Shown here piece after piece: positions 18,410 to 28,740 of a stretch of DNA of 42,784 nt. The stretch is from an uncultured Bacilli bacterium. GTDB lineage: Bacteria > Bacillota_I > Bacilli_A > RFN20 > CAG-826. A program made the position numbers and the translations under genes. Numbering within the stretch: the stretch's first letter is position 1; each line of letters opens with the position of its first letter. The notes under the pieces are model-generated. The model did not search any database, was not told the DNA's origin, and saw nothing but the letters and a program-made list of their open reading frames with translations. The stretch is from NCBI GenBank assembly GCA_947625975.1, contig CANQQL010000007.1, positions 1-42,784 on the forward strand, given 5' to 3'.

Positions 18410-19828
18410 ATGAAGAATTTTGCACATAAATTTATCTCGTTATTCATGCTTTTATTATTTATAAATGGCTGTACGACAAGCCCAGATGTTTTGGCTCAAC
18501 CAAAGCAAGGAGATAATCTATCTTTATTTAATGGTGTCAAAATGGATTATGAGCATACTTTTTTTGATGACTTTTCAAATGGAGTTTCTAAAGAATATTG
18601 GTATATCGGTAATCAAGCCTGGGGCGGAAATAATGGAGGCGTTGTTCCTGCAAATGTAAATTATACGGATGATGGCGTGCTAGTACTTAGTGGTAATGGA
18701 AAGTATTATTCCGATAATGATATACGTGGTGTTGGTGATATAAAGGATGGAAGATATACAGGAGCAGCACTTATATCTAAATTTAAAGTACGTTCTGGAA
18801 GATTTGAAATTAAAATGAAAGTTTTACCGCGACAGGGAGCGTGTACAGCATTTTGGACCTATGCAAATGATGCTAATACTGGAGCTAATCATGAAATTGA
18901 TATCGAACTCCCCGGAGGTAACATCAAGCGACCAGTTACTTTCGAAAATGTTTTGAATACTAATTACATAACTGAGCGATTTAAACAATCACAAGATACA
19001 TCTGTTTCATCAGTCTATAATAATGGCCAAGAGGTTTTTCTAAATGATGGAAGCTGGCATGTATTTGGCTTTGATTGGTACACTAATCCGGAAATTATTG
19101 TTTATTATGTTGATGGAAAAATAACAGCAATCTCTGACGTTTTCGTTCCTAATATGGAATCAAGATTATGGTTAGGATGTTGGTTCCCAGTGTCTTCGGC
19201 ATTCGTAGGTACTGCAAATTTTGAAAAAGATAACATGTATGTAGATTACGTAAAATATATTCCATTTTTAGATCAACCTTATCAAGAATTTGATCCACCT
19301 TTTAGTGGTTATGCCTTAGATAATGAATATCCTACAACTCCAATCTCTGTTCCAAATATAAACAAAATATCGAATGGAACTTGTGAAAATCTTCCGACTT
19401 TAACTGTGGAAAACGAAAATGTGGATACTGTAGAGTTATATGGCTGGAACTTATCAAAGAAATTATCTGAAACAAAACGTTTAGATGAAGTTATTAGCAT
19501 TGAAGATGGTGTAGGTTTCGATAACTCTAAAGCTTTGATTATTAGAGATGATGGACTTGCCTACCAAAATATAGATTCGGTATATCACAATTTCAAGTTT
19601 GATTTCTCTTTCTATGCTAAGGGGAAGGGGAGAGCTATTGTAGTTTTTTATGGAAAAACCACGAGCGATACTCTCGATATGCAAACTTTTAATATTGATA
19701 ATGAAAATTTGTCGATATTTACTAAAGAATTAGTTGCACCAGAAAATTGTCAATCGATGATGATTGATTTTGATACAAGTGTTGGCAATCAGTTACTCAT
19801 TGATAATTTATCTTTATTAAAAAAGTAG
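18410..19828 (+). CDS. GH16-family glycoside hydrolase lipoprotein with C-terminal carbohydrate-binding-like domain
   Basis: Start moved from TTG 18386 to ATG 18410 (SD); lipobox FINGC; WGGNNGGVVPANV...NHEIDIELPG (ExDxE catalytic motif); SWHVFGFDWY; IVYYVDGK. Confidence 0.9.
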   Translation: MKNFAHKFISLFMLLLFINGCTTSPDVLAQPKQGDNLSLFNGVKMDYEHTFFDDFSNGVSKEYWYIGNQAWGGNNGGVVPANVNYTDDGVLVLSGNGKYYSDNDIRGVGDIKDGRYTGAALISKFKVRSGRFEIKMKVLPRQGACTAFWTYANDANTGANHEIDIELPGGNIKRPVTFENVLNTNYITERFKQSQDTSVSSVYNNGQEVFLNDGSWHVFGFDWYTNPEIIVYYVDGKITAISDVFVPNMESRLWLGCWFPVSSAFVGTANFEKDNMYVDYVKYIPFLDQPYQEFDPPFSGYALDNEYPTTPISVPNINKISNGTCENLPTLTVENENVDTVELYGWNLSKKLSETKRLDEVISIEDGVGFDNSKALIIRDDGLAYQNIDSVYHNFKFDFSFYAKGKGRAIVVFYGKTTSDTLDMQTFNIDNENLSIFTKELVAPENCQSMMIDFDTSVGNQLLIDNLSLLKK

Positions 19829-19841
19829 GAGGAGTGTATAG

Positions 19842-20771
19842 ATGGCAAAGAAAAAATTAACCAGCAAAAGAAAAAAAGAATTAATTTTTGTTTGTGTCTT
19901 ACTGGCTTATCCAGTTTTGCAATTTTTGACAACCTGGATTTTTGTTAATTCATATTCAATTATCTTGGCATTCCAACACATTAGTATTGAAGGAGATGTA
20001 ACATTTGCAGGATTTTCAAACTTTGTAGAAGTTATTAAAGATTTGTTTGATGCCTCGCGAGGCTCAGTTCCGCTAGGAAAACTTGAGATTCCTTATAATT
20101 TAATGATTTTCTTAAATTCTTTAGGATATACACTTATAACAATATTTATAAGTCTACCTTTAGCTTTAATAAGTTCTTATTTTTTGTCTAAAAAGATGCC
20201 ACTTGCCAACCTTTTTAGAGTTATATTCTTTTTGCCGAATATTATTTCTACAGTTGCCCTTGTTTATGCATTTAGAATGCAAACAATTGATCCTAATGCG
20301 GGATTACTTTATCATTTCTTTGAATCAATAGGCATAACGCATCAAAACTGGCCGACAACAACCACTATTGTTTATGTTTATTGTATTTGGGCAGGGTTAG
20401 GTTATAATGTTTTACTTTTATCTGGCGCTATCGGCAGAATTCCCAAAGAACTTTTTGAATCTGCACAAATGGATGGCGCGGGATCCTTTAAAGAATTTAC
20501 AAAAATTATGATTCCTATGATATGGCCAACAATTGTTACTTTAATTGTTCTAGGTTTAACAAATATTTTAACCTTATATTTGCAACCATATCTCTTTAAC
20601 TTGAACAATAATGAAACTATTGCCGGTGCTATTTTTGATGGTGTTAGCGGTACAAGAGCAAGATTCCCTTATTATGCTGCATTCGGTTTATTGTTCTCAT
20701 TTGTTTTAGCACCATTAATTCTCTATATCCGAAAAGTCATTTCCAAGAAATATTCGGATACAGATTGTTAA
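19842..20771 (+). CDS. sugar ABC transporter permease (MalF/UgpA type)
   Basis: Multi-TM protein with EAA loop ELFESAQMDGAGSFKEFTKIMIPMIWPT. Confidence 0.93.
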   Translation: MAKKKLTSKRKKELIFVCVLLAYPVLQFLTTWIFVNSYSIILAFQHISIEGDVTFAGFSNFVEVIKDLFDASRGSVPLGKLEIPYNLMIFLNSLGYTLITIFISLPLALISSYFLSKKMPLANLFRVIFFLPNIISTVALVYAFRMQTIDPNAGLLYHFFESIGITHQNWPTTTTIVYVYCIWAGLGYNVLLLSGAIGRIPKELFESAQMDGAGSFKEFTKIMIPMIWPTIVTLIVLGLTNILTLYLQPYLFNLNNNETIAGAIFDGVSGTRARFPYYAAFGLLFSFVLAPLILYIRKVISKKYSDTDC

Positions 20772-20783
20772 AAGGAGGATAGA

Positions 20784-21674
20784 TTGATGGAAAATACAGT
20801 TGAAAGAAAAAGAAAACAAAATCCTGTTGCGTCAATCGGACTTTGGATTGCCTTTATTATTTTTGCCTTATATTCTATTTCCTTACTTTTTCCCTTTGTT
20901 TGGATTTTAATTAATTCATTCAGAAATACTGATGAATGGCGAAGTATTACCACTTTAAGTGGTTATTGGTCACTGCCACATAATTGGGATTTTGGAAACT
21001 ATATTAAAATGCTCACGGAAAGTATAAGTGGTGATGAAAGTATTTTATCGATGATTTTTTATTCCGTACTTTTAACGGTACTGGGCACTGCTGTAAATGT
21101 CTTCTTTTCCGCTTGTGCGGCATATGTAGTTGCTAAATATGAATTTCCGGGGAAAAAATTATTGTTTTCACTTGCAATATTTGCAATGGTAGTTCCTATT
21201 GTCGGTACTCTTCCTGCGCAAGTTCGTTTTATGGAGTTTTTAAATTTAGATGATACTGTGACTGGTATTTTGTTCTTATATTCTGGTGCATTTGGTTTTA
21301 ATTTTATTCTTTTACATTCAGCATTTCAGGGTATTTCTTGGAATTATGCAGAAGCCGCACAAATGGATGGCGCTGGACATTTTTCAATTTTCTTTAAAGT
21401 AATGATTCCTATGTGCAGAGGGCCGATTATTTCTTGTTGCATATTACAAGCGATTACCTTATGGAATGATTATTCCACACCTTTCTTATTCCTAAATTCA
21501 CATAAAACTTTAGCTGTTGGCTTACAATCCATTCAAGCGGGATTAGAAAATAGTCAAGACTACCCAATAATGTTTGCGGCTATTATCGTATCAATTTTAC
21601 CGGTCTTGATTTTGTATGCGGCCTTCCAAAAAAAGATTGTAGAAAATACAGTTGCAGGAGGATTAAAAGGATAA
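20784..21674 (+). CDS. sugar ABC transporter permease (MalG/UgpE type)
   Basis: Multi-TM protein with EAA loop NYAEAAQMDGAGHFSIFFKVMIPMCRGPI. Confidence 0.93.
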   Translation: MMENTVERKRKQNPVASIGLWIAFIIFALYSISLLFPFVWILINSFRNTDEWRSITTLSGYWSLPHNWDFGNYIKMLTESISGDESILSMIFYSVLLTVLGTAVNVFFSACAAYVVAKYEFPGKKLLFSLAIFAMVVPIVGTLPAQVRFMEFLNLDDTVTGILFLYSGAFGFNFILLHSAFQGISWNYAEAAQMDGAGHFSIFFKVMIPMCRGPIISCCILQAITLWNDYSTPFLFLNSHKTLAVGLQSIQAGLENSQDYPIMFAAIIVSILPVLILYAAFQKKIVENTVAGGLKG

Positions 21675-21676
21675 TT

Positions 21677-24600
21677 ATGAAATTCAAATTACTCTTTGTT
21701 ACTGGTTTATTAGCAGTTGGCGTTTTAGCGAGTTGTGAAAGCAAGACGCAAACTTTAACTTTTGCAAGTCCGGAAATTGAAATTCATAGTGGCGATAAGG
21801 TTACAATCAAAGAGAATTATAATGGCGTTACTTATGCAATTGTAAGTGATACTTATGAAAGCATTAAATTAGATAAAAACACAGGTACATTTACTTATGG
21901 CGATGATATACCAAATTATACGCAAGTTCTTTATATAGCCACTTATAAAGAAACAAATTCCGAGCCTATCGTAGTTACTTTACTTCGCGATTACGAAATG
22001 GCAACAATTGAATTTGAAAATTTGTCAGATTACATTGTGAATGGAGAATTTGTAACAGGTAAAGCTTCTTTACCTTACGCAGTTAGTTATAGTTTAAAAG
22101 AAAATGTACCGGGTATTACAATTAATGAATATACGGGTAAAGTATCCTATACCAGTAGTGTCCAAGATCAAACGGCATTTACTGTTGTGGCGCATACTCA
22201 TAATGATGTGACAAAAGAAAAAACTTTTTATGCAATGACAAAAAATTTTATTACCGTGGAAAACACACGTCAGGTTACGGAAAAAGGTAGTTCGCTGAGA
22301 GCGACGTTTGTACTTGATTTTAGTAATAATTTAGATGTAAAGGAAGACGGAGTTATTGCTTTAACTAATGAGAAAAATGCAATTATTTCACCCGAAAATT
22401 ATACATACAATAAAGAAACTTCGACTTTAAATATTAAACCCGATTATTTAAATACCTTAATGGATGGTGAAAATGTATTTAAAATTATAACAGCAAAAAA
22501 TGCGATTACGGTAAACGTCGATATAGCGACTAAATTTATTTATACTCCGGATGATTTGGCCTCAATTAATGACACTGTGGAGAATCTTGCAGGTTACTAC
22601 ATTTTAATGAATGATATTGATATGGCTAGTTATCTAGCAGAAGGTGGAGAAGGCTATAATGATGGTAAAGGCTGGACACCAATTGGTTTATATGATGATG
22701 TATTAGACTACAATTTATCGACGCGTTATTCCTTTAGAGGTACTTTTGATGGAAATGGACATGTCATCAGTAACGTTACTGCAAATCGTCATGATGAGCG
22801 TTCATTCAACTGTGGATTATTTGGTTATATTACCTCTTCGGCAATTATTAAAAATTTAGGAGTAACAGGCTCCTTTAAAGTATCTTCATATTCGGGAGGC
22901 TTAGTGGGCTCTAACTATGGCACTATTACCAATTGTTGGGCAAAGGTCGATATGGAAGTTTATTCAGGTGAAGGGGTATATCGCTATGTGGGCGGATTTG
23001 TTGGTAGTAACTTTGGAATAATCGAAAATTGTTATTCTATAGGTGATGTTCTTTGTGATAGTGATTTTGGCTCTTTTGTGGGATACAATGAGGGAGACAT
23101 AAACAATTGTTTGGCCATTAAAACAAAAAATTCATCAAAATTTATTGGTTTCGGTACGGCACTTAAGTCTTGTATTTTAAAAGATGATCTTGCGCAATTA
23201 CAAGCTTTGGATTGGACACAATATTTTTCATCGGAAAATTGGGAATTTATAAATAATGAATTGCCAAAATTAAAATCGACGATTAAAGAATATGGAGTAC
23301 GCTACATCTCCATAGATCGATCGGTGTTAGCAAATAATTATTTTATGGGAGATATTATAGAATTCAAAACGATAATTCAACCCGAATCTTTTCAAAGTAC
23401 TTATGAAAATCAAATTAAATATAGTGTTGAAAAAAATGGCGGGGTATATTTCGATGGCAATGTTTTACATACTTTGAATGCCAAAAATCCGCGTATAGAA
23501 GTTACAGTGAGTTTGGACTATGAAGATATTATCCTCAGTGATTCAATCACGATAGACTTAAACAAAAAAATAGATTCAATAAAACTGGAGTCATCGCTTA
23601 CCAAATTAAAAGCGGGCTATAGTTATAAGCTGAATGCAAGTTATGAACCATCTGATGCAACAGAAGATATTATCTATCATGTTGAAGCTACAGATCATAA
23701 AGGTATTGTTATTAATGATGATGTTTTAACAATTGATGAAAACGTATCAATTGAAGAATTATCTGTTTATGCGACAAGCAAATTTGGAAAAATTCAATCC
23801 AATAAGTTAACCTTTAGCATTGATTTAATTAATAAGTTAGATAAGGATATTATCTACGAAAATGATACAAGGAATTTTGAATTTGTTTTCGATAAAGATT
23901 TGGATTTAAGTGGTATCAAAGTCGATTGTTTTGGGAAAGCAATTGCTTTCAATTTGGTAAATAATGTGGTGGAAATTAATAAAGCCTATGTTGAAGATTT
24001 AAAAAATTTACGTATCAGGTTCGGATTCGTTTTAAATGACGGAACTAGATATAGTGCCGATGGATATTATATTTCTCATGAAAAATATACGTTAGATTAT
24101 GTAAAAGAACATGAAAAAGATGCCATAGAAATTAGTTCGGCAGAAGATTTTGCTAAATATTTTAATGTCGAGACTTATGATGAAAGCAAATTTAATAATT
24201 ACAATAAAACATTTGTTTTAACTGCAGATATTGATATGAAAGGGAAAACGCTTTTTGGAATTGGATTTTCTTCTGAAGAAAATAACAATCATGCATTTAA
24301 TGGAAAAATCTATGGTTGCGGACATACCATTTCAAATTTCTCGATTAGCGATAATGAATTGGCATGGGTTGATACTTCGCAAAAGTCAAAATATGGAGTC
24401 GGATTAATTGGTTGCCTTGATGGTGGGGAATTATACGACATTAACCTTAAAAATATAAAAATACGTGGTAATAACTTTGTTGGCGGACTTGTTGGCATGA
24501 TGAAATCCGGTATTGTAGAAAATTGTGCAATTATCGAAGATGGTACATTAAAATCAAGTATTTTAGCTGGTAAATATGAATATTCGAAAGATGATATTCA

Positions 24601-24685
24601 TGTAGCGGGAATAGTGGGCATTGCCTATGGTGGTAAATGCTTGGCAAATTATTATTACGACAATTCGACTAATACAGTAGGTTAG
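21677..24685 (+). CDS. large surface lipoprotein with GLUG-type beta-helix repeats and Ig-like segments
   Basis: Lipobox (VGVLASC); FRGTFDGNGHVISN..., CGLFGYI..., GGLVGSNYGTITNCWA, GGFVGSNFGIIENCYSIGDV, GGLVGMMKSGIVENCAI GLUG motifs. Confidence 0.82.
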   Translation: MKFKLLFVTGLLAVGVLASCESKTQTLTFASPEIEIHSGDKVTIKENYNGVTYAIVSDTYESIKLDKNTGTFTYGDDIPNYTQVLYIATYKETNSEPIVVTLLRDYEMATIEFENLSDYIVNGEFVTGKASLPYAVSYSLKENVPGITINEYTGKVSYTSSVQDQTAFTVVAHTHNDVTKEKTFYAMTKNFITVENTRQVTEKGSSLRATFVLDFSNNLDVKEDGVIALTNEKNAIISPENYTYNKETSTLNIKPDYLNTLMDGENVFKIITAKNAITVNVDIATKFIYTPDDLASINDTVENLAGYYILMNDIDMASYLAEGGEGYNDGKGWTPIGLYDDVLDYNLSTRYSFRGTFDGNGHVISNVTANRHDERSFNCGLFGYITSSAIIKNLGVTGSFKVSSYSGGLVGSNYGTITNCWAKVDMEVYSGEGVYRYVGGFVGSNFGIIENCYSIGDVLCDSDFGSFVGYNEGDINNCLAIKTKNSSKFIGFGTALKSCILKDDLAQLQALDWTQYFSSENWEFINNELPKLKSTIKEYGVRYISIDRSVLANNYFMGDIIEFKTIIQPESFQSTYENQIKYSVEKNGGVYFDGNVLHTLNAKNPRIEVTVSLDYEDIILSDSITIDLNKKIDSIKLESSLTKLKAGYSYKLNASYEPSDATEDIIYHVEATDHKGIVINDDVLTIDENVSIEELSVYATSKFGKIQSNKLTFSIDLINKLDKDIIYENDTRNFEFVFDKDLDLSGIKVDCFGKAIAFNLVNNVVEINKAYVEDLKNLRIRFGFVLNDGTRYSADGYYISHEKYTLDYVKEHEKDAIEISSAEDFAKYFNVETYDESKFNNYNKTFVLTADIDMKGKTLFGIGFSSEENNNHAFNGKIYGCGHTISNFSISDNELAWVDTSQKSKYGVGLIGCLDGGELYDINLKNIKIRGNNFVGGLVGMMKSGIVENCAIIEDGTLKSSILAGKYEYSKDDIHVAGIVGIAYGGKCLANYYYDNSTNTVG

Positions 24686-24697
24686 GAGGACAGATAA

Positions 24698-25858
24698 ATG
24701 GCAAAACAAAAGTTTGGTAGAAATCAAAGTTACGCGCGCACTGTTAATAATGAACTTGTTATTGAACAACTGCGAGAGCATGATTATTCTGCAACCGATT
24801 TAGCGGTTAAGCTAGACCTTTCCAATGCGACAATGTCATCTATATTAAAAGAGTTATTGGGCAAAGGTATTATTAAAGTATCTTATTCATTATCTAAAAC
24901 AGGAAAAGGAAGAAAACAGGTTTATTATTCTTTAGATGAAGATTATGGAATAATTATTGTTGTTTCCTTATCAGACAATCGCTATAAAATTACAATTAGT
25001 AATATCAAAGAAGAGATTTTATATAATGAAGAAAAAGAAATTGATCGCTATGATGTTGCAATAATTTATGAGTTAGTCCTCCGCTTAAAGCAAATACTTG
25101 ATAAAGGTGAACTAAGTACCATTCCATTAAGAAATATTATTATTGCTGTGCCGGGAAGAGTTAATTCGATTACAGGTGAACTACAATTGTCCAAACAATT
25201 TGATCATGATTTATTTTATGGAAAAAATAGTATAATTAAAATCTTTGAAAACCATTTTGAAGCTCCGGTTATGATGGAAAATGATATAAATCTCTCAATT
25301 ATTGGAGAAATGAAAAGCGGTTGTTTAAATGATGTTGATAATGCGATGCTTGTTTATATAGATAATGGTATGGGTGGAGCACTTGTATTTGACGGAAAAT
25401 TTTACGGTGGTTCTTCTGGATATGCCGGAGAAATTGGCTTAATGCAATGTTATTTTAATGGACAAAGTAGTTATTTAGATGAATTTGCTTCCTTAAGAAG
25501 TCTTAAAGAGTATGCTAAAACATTACTTGGCCATAAATTTAATGTTGAAGAATTAGTCGAGGAATATAAAAAGAAAGAAAAACTTTATGATTATATAAAT
25601 GAAACCGCTCGTTTAGTAGGAAGAAAACTAAGAGATATCATTGAAATATTAAATGTTTCGAATATTGTAATTTCCGGACGAGTTGTTCTATTTGGTGAAG
25701 ATTATTTAAAGTGTGTATGTGAAGAAACAAATAAATCTGAAAATGAGTGTCACATTCAGTTTTCTGAACTTGTTAGTAAGTCGAAACTTATTGGTGCCAT
25801 GTCTAAGTCAGTGGATAACTCAATACCGCAGTTACATCGTAAAACGGTTAAAAATTAG
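24698..25858 (+). CDS. ROK-family transcriptional regulator (NagC/XylR-like)
   Basis: N-terminal wHTH (ATDLAVKLDLSNATMSSILKELLGKGIIK) plus ROK domain (MENDINLSIIGEMKSG, YIDNGMGGALVFDGKFYGGSSGYAGEIG). Confidence 0.88.
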   Translation: MAKQKFGRNQSYARTVNNELVIEQLREHDYSATDLAVKLDLSNATMSSILKELLGKGIIKVSYSLSKTGKGRKQVYYSLDEDYGIIIVVSLSDNRYKITISNIKEEILYNEEKEIDRYDVAIIYELVLRLKQILDKGELSTIPLRNIIIAVPGRVNSITGELQLSKQFDHDLFYGKNSIIKIFENHFEAPVMMENDINLSIIGEMKSGCLNDVDNAMLVYIDNGMGGALVFDGKFYGGSSGYAGEIGLMQCYFNGQSSYLDEFASLRSLKEYAKTLLGHKFNVEELVEEYKKKEKLYDYINETARLVGRKLRDIIEILNVSNIVISGRVVLFGEDYLKCVCEETNKSENECHIQFSELVSKSKLIGAMSKSVDNSIPQLHRKTVKN

Positions 25859-25872
25859 GATGGTGGATTGAA

Positions 25873-27378
25873 ATGTTTAAATTATTAAAAATGGCATTAA
25901 TATCGCTATCATTATCTTCGTTAAGTGGCCCATTAAAGATTAATGAAGGGGTTATTGAACTTCCTAATGAGCATCAAGTTCCCAAGATGATTACCATGAA
26001 TTTCTTTAATGATTGTGAGACACAAATGGCTTTTCGGTACAATACCGATTATCGCACGGATACTGTCTTGCAAGTGGTAAAAGCAAGTGAAAAAGATTTT
26101 ATTGACAAAAACATTTTGGAATTTGAAGGAAAGACCGAAAAAAGTTTAGTGGAAAATGATGGCTTTATTCATAGCGTGGTTGCAAAAGATTTGGAACAAG
26201 ATACTAAATACCTTTATCGCTTAGGTGATAAAGAGCTGGATTGTTGGTCAGAAATCGGCTCATTTACGACTGAGAATAATCAAGATTTTACATCTTTCAT
26301 TCATCTTTCCGATCCCCAAGTAATGGAGGAACTTCATTCCCGAACTTATAGTGAATTGCTAAAAGAAATCACAAGTACAAAAAATTTGGATTTCATGTGT
26401 GTTACAGGAGATTTAGTAAACAACTCGTGGCAAGATCATATTCCTCAACTTAATCAATGGGAATGGGTATTAACTGATCAAGCAGAGTATTTACAAAATA
26501 TTCCAATGATGGCAGTTGCAGGTAATCACGAAGCATCCGCATATGATTTTTCTTCAAGATTTAATTTTCCTATCGATGATTTGACACAGGACTTAACAAG
26601 TGGAGTCTATTATTCATATGATTATCATAATATACATTTTACTTGTTTAAATACGAATGATACAAAAAACAGTACGAGTTTAACCTACGCTACAGGATTA
26701 TCTGAAAAACAAATGACATGGATTAAGCAAGATTTAGAAAAATCAAAAGATGCGCAATGGAAAGTTGTAATGATGCATAAGGGACTATTTGATGCCGGTA
26801 GTCACTCTTCGAACAAGGAGGGTGAAGATTACGACATTGCGATTATGCGAGCACAACTTGCACCATTATTCAGTGAGTACAAAGTTGATTTAGTACTTCA
26901 AGGACATGATCATTTATATTCTCGTTCTTATCCTATTACGGGAACGTTCAAAGATAATGAATTCGTGGCTCAAACGAGTGAAGAAAAAATAGCAGAAATA
27001 ACTTTTGATAATCATATATACCATGCTTATCAAAATCCAAGTGGTCCAATTTACGTGAACACCGGATCAGCATCCGGATCTAAATACTATAACGTAGTTG
27101 ATTATGATCCAGAGGCTATTCCTTTAGAAAAAGCTTATGGTTCAAGTAATCGTATGGTTACATCTTATTATGTCAACGATAGTACGATGTTCGCAAATGT
27201 ATATGAAGTTATAAATGGAAAATTATCCCTATATGATACATTTGCAATTAAAAAAGCCCAGAGCAATACGGATAGTAATAGCAATAATTTTCTAGTAATA
27301 GCTCTTGTGACAATTGGTGTAGTTGGTATTTTGGTGGCAATAGTATTGATTATTTTAAAAAGGAGGAGACATGCTTAA
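25873..27378 (+). CDS. membrane-anchored purple-acid-phosphatase-like metallophosphoesterase
   Basis: FIHLSDPQ, VTGDLVNNSW, AVAGNHEA, MMHKGLF, LQGHDHLYSRSYP metallophosphoesterase motifs; FN3-like N-domain; C-terminal TM (FLVIALVTIGVVGILVAIVLIILKRRR). Confidence 0.88.
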   Translation: MFKLLKMALISLSLSSLSGPLKINEGVIELPNEHQVPKMITMNFFNDCETQMAFRYNTDYRTDTVLQVVKASEKDFIDKNILEFEGKTEKSLVENDGFIHSVVAKDLEQDTKYLYRLGDKELDCWSEIGSFTTENNQDFTSFIHLSDPQVMEELHSRTYSELLKEITSTKNLDFMCVTGDLVNNSWQDHIPQLNQWEWVLTDQAEYLQNIPMMAVAGNHEASAYDFSSRFNFPIDDLTQDLTSGVYYSYDYHNIHFTCLNTNDTKNSTSLTYATGLSEKQMTWIKQDLEKSKDAQWKVVMMHKGLFDAGSHSSNKEGEDYDIAIMRAQLAPLFSEYKVDLVLQGHDHLYSRSYPITGTFKDNEFVAQTSEEKIAEITFDNHIYHAYQNPSGPIYVNTGSASGSKYYNVVDYDPEAIPLEKAYGSSNRMVTSYYVNDSTMFANVYEVINGKLSLYDTFAIKKAQSNTDSNSNNFLVIALVTIGVVGILVAIVLIILKRRRHA

Positions 27379-28724
27379 TGGCTAGTTTAAATCTTAATAA
27401 TATTACGAAAATTTACAAAGGAAATGTTAAAGCTGTAAGTGATTTTAGCATGGACATCAAAGATGGTGAATTCATCGTTTTTGTCGGACCATCCGGATGT
27501 GGTAAATCTACGACTCTGCGAATGATTGCGGGTTTAGAGGATATCACAAGTGGTGAGTTGTATATTGATGGCAAATATATGAATGATGTAGAACCCAAAG
27601 ATCGAGATTTAGCAATGGTTTTCCAAAATTATGCCCTATATCCTTATTTAACGGTTTATGAAAACATTGCCTTTGGTTTAAGAATGCGCAAGATTAAAGT
27701 CTTTGACAAAGATTCAAATGGTAATCCAATTTATATTGTTGATCAAGCAAGAATTAAAGAGATAAATAAGGAAATCAAAGAATTAGATAAGACTTACAAA
27801 AAAGCAGATGAAGAAAAAAAGGCGGAAATTAGTCAAAAAATTAATGATTTAAAGACTGAAAAAGCAAAGCTAGAGACCAATCCTAGTTTAGAGAAATATC
27901 ATCTTCGCAAATTTACAAACGCAGAAATTGATGAAAAAGTGCAACATGTTGCGACAATGTTGGGCATTAAAGAATTTCTGAATCGAAAACCGGGAGCGTT
28001 ATCCGGTGGACAAAGACAACGGGTGGCTTTAGGAAGGGCGATTGTTCGCGATGCAAGAGTATATTTATTTGATGAACCTTTGAGTAACCTTGATGCTAAA
28101 CTTCGAGCGGCAATGCGTGTGGAAATTACAAATCTCCATCATAAATTAAATACAACATTTATATATGTTACGCACGATCAAGTTGAAGCGATGACAATGG
28201 GAACGAGAATAGTTGTCATGAAAGAGGGCTATGTTCAACAAATCGATACTCCAACAAATTTATATGATTATCCTGCTAATAAATTTGTAGCCGGATTTAT
28301 TGGAACACCACCGATGAATTTCTTCTCAGTTAATGTTCTTAAAAAAAGAACAAGATATGAAGTATCTTTTTCTGAAAATGTTTCTGTGGATATTGGAAAG
28401 TTAGACTTAAAAGAAGAATACCTACAAGAAAAAGAGTTTAAAGCTATCTTAGGCGTAAGAAGTGAGGACATTCATTTGGCCGATGAGAATGAGAAAGGAT
28501 TCGAAGCCAGAGTAAAAATTGTGGAAACTTTAGGTAGCGAATGCTTAGTTTATATGCAATTAGATAATGATAATGAAAACTTCATAACCAATAAAGAATT
28601 CGTTATGAAAGTTCAAGGAAGATGCTCATTTATGAATGGCGATGTCATAAAAATCGCTCTTAATAATGAACATATTCACTTATTTGATAATAACACTGAA
28701 AACAGTGTTCTTATAAAAAAATAG
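27378..28724 (+). CDS. UgpC/MsmK-family ABC transporter ATP-binding protein with internal insertion
   Basis: GPSGCGKST, LSGGQRQRVALGRAIVR, VYLFDEPLSNLDAKLR, YVTHDQVEAMTMG; C-terminal TOBE-like domain; ~75-aa lysine/glutamate-rich insertion before the signature motif. Confidence 0.93.
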   Translation: MASLNLNNITKIYKGNVKAVSDFSMDIKDGEFIVFVGPSGCGKSTTLRMIAGLEDITSGELYIDGKYMNDVEPKDRDLAMVFQNYALYPYLTVYENIAFGLRMRKIKVFDKDSNGNPIYIVDQARIKEINKEIKELDKTYKKADEEKKAEISQKINDLKTEKAKLETNPSLEKYHLRKFTNAEIDEKVQHVATMLGIKEFLNRKPGALSGGQRQRVALGRAIVRDARVYLFDEPLSNLDAKLRAAMRVEITNLHHKLNTTFIYVTHDQVEAMTMGTRIVVMKEGYVQQIDTPTNLYDYPANKFVAGFIGTPPMNFFSVNVLKKRTRYEVSFSENVSVDIGKLDLKEEYLQEKEFKAILGVRSEDIHLADENEKGFEARVKIVETLGSECLVYMQLDNDNENFITNKEFVMKVQGRCSFMNGDVIKIALNNEHIHLFDNNTENSVLIKK

Positions 28725-28740
28725 AAAAGGGGAAAATTTT

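Noticed and set aside
24698-25858. ROK protein as the missing GlcNAc kinase
   Set aside because: It has an N-terminal winged HTH and a degenerate ROK zinc motif, which favour a regulator.
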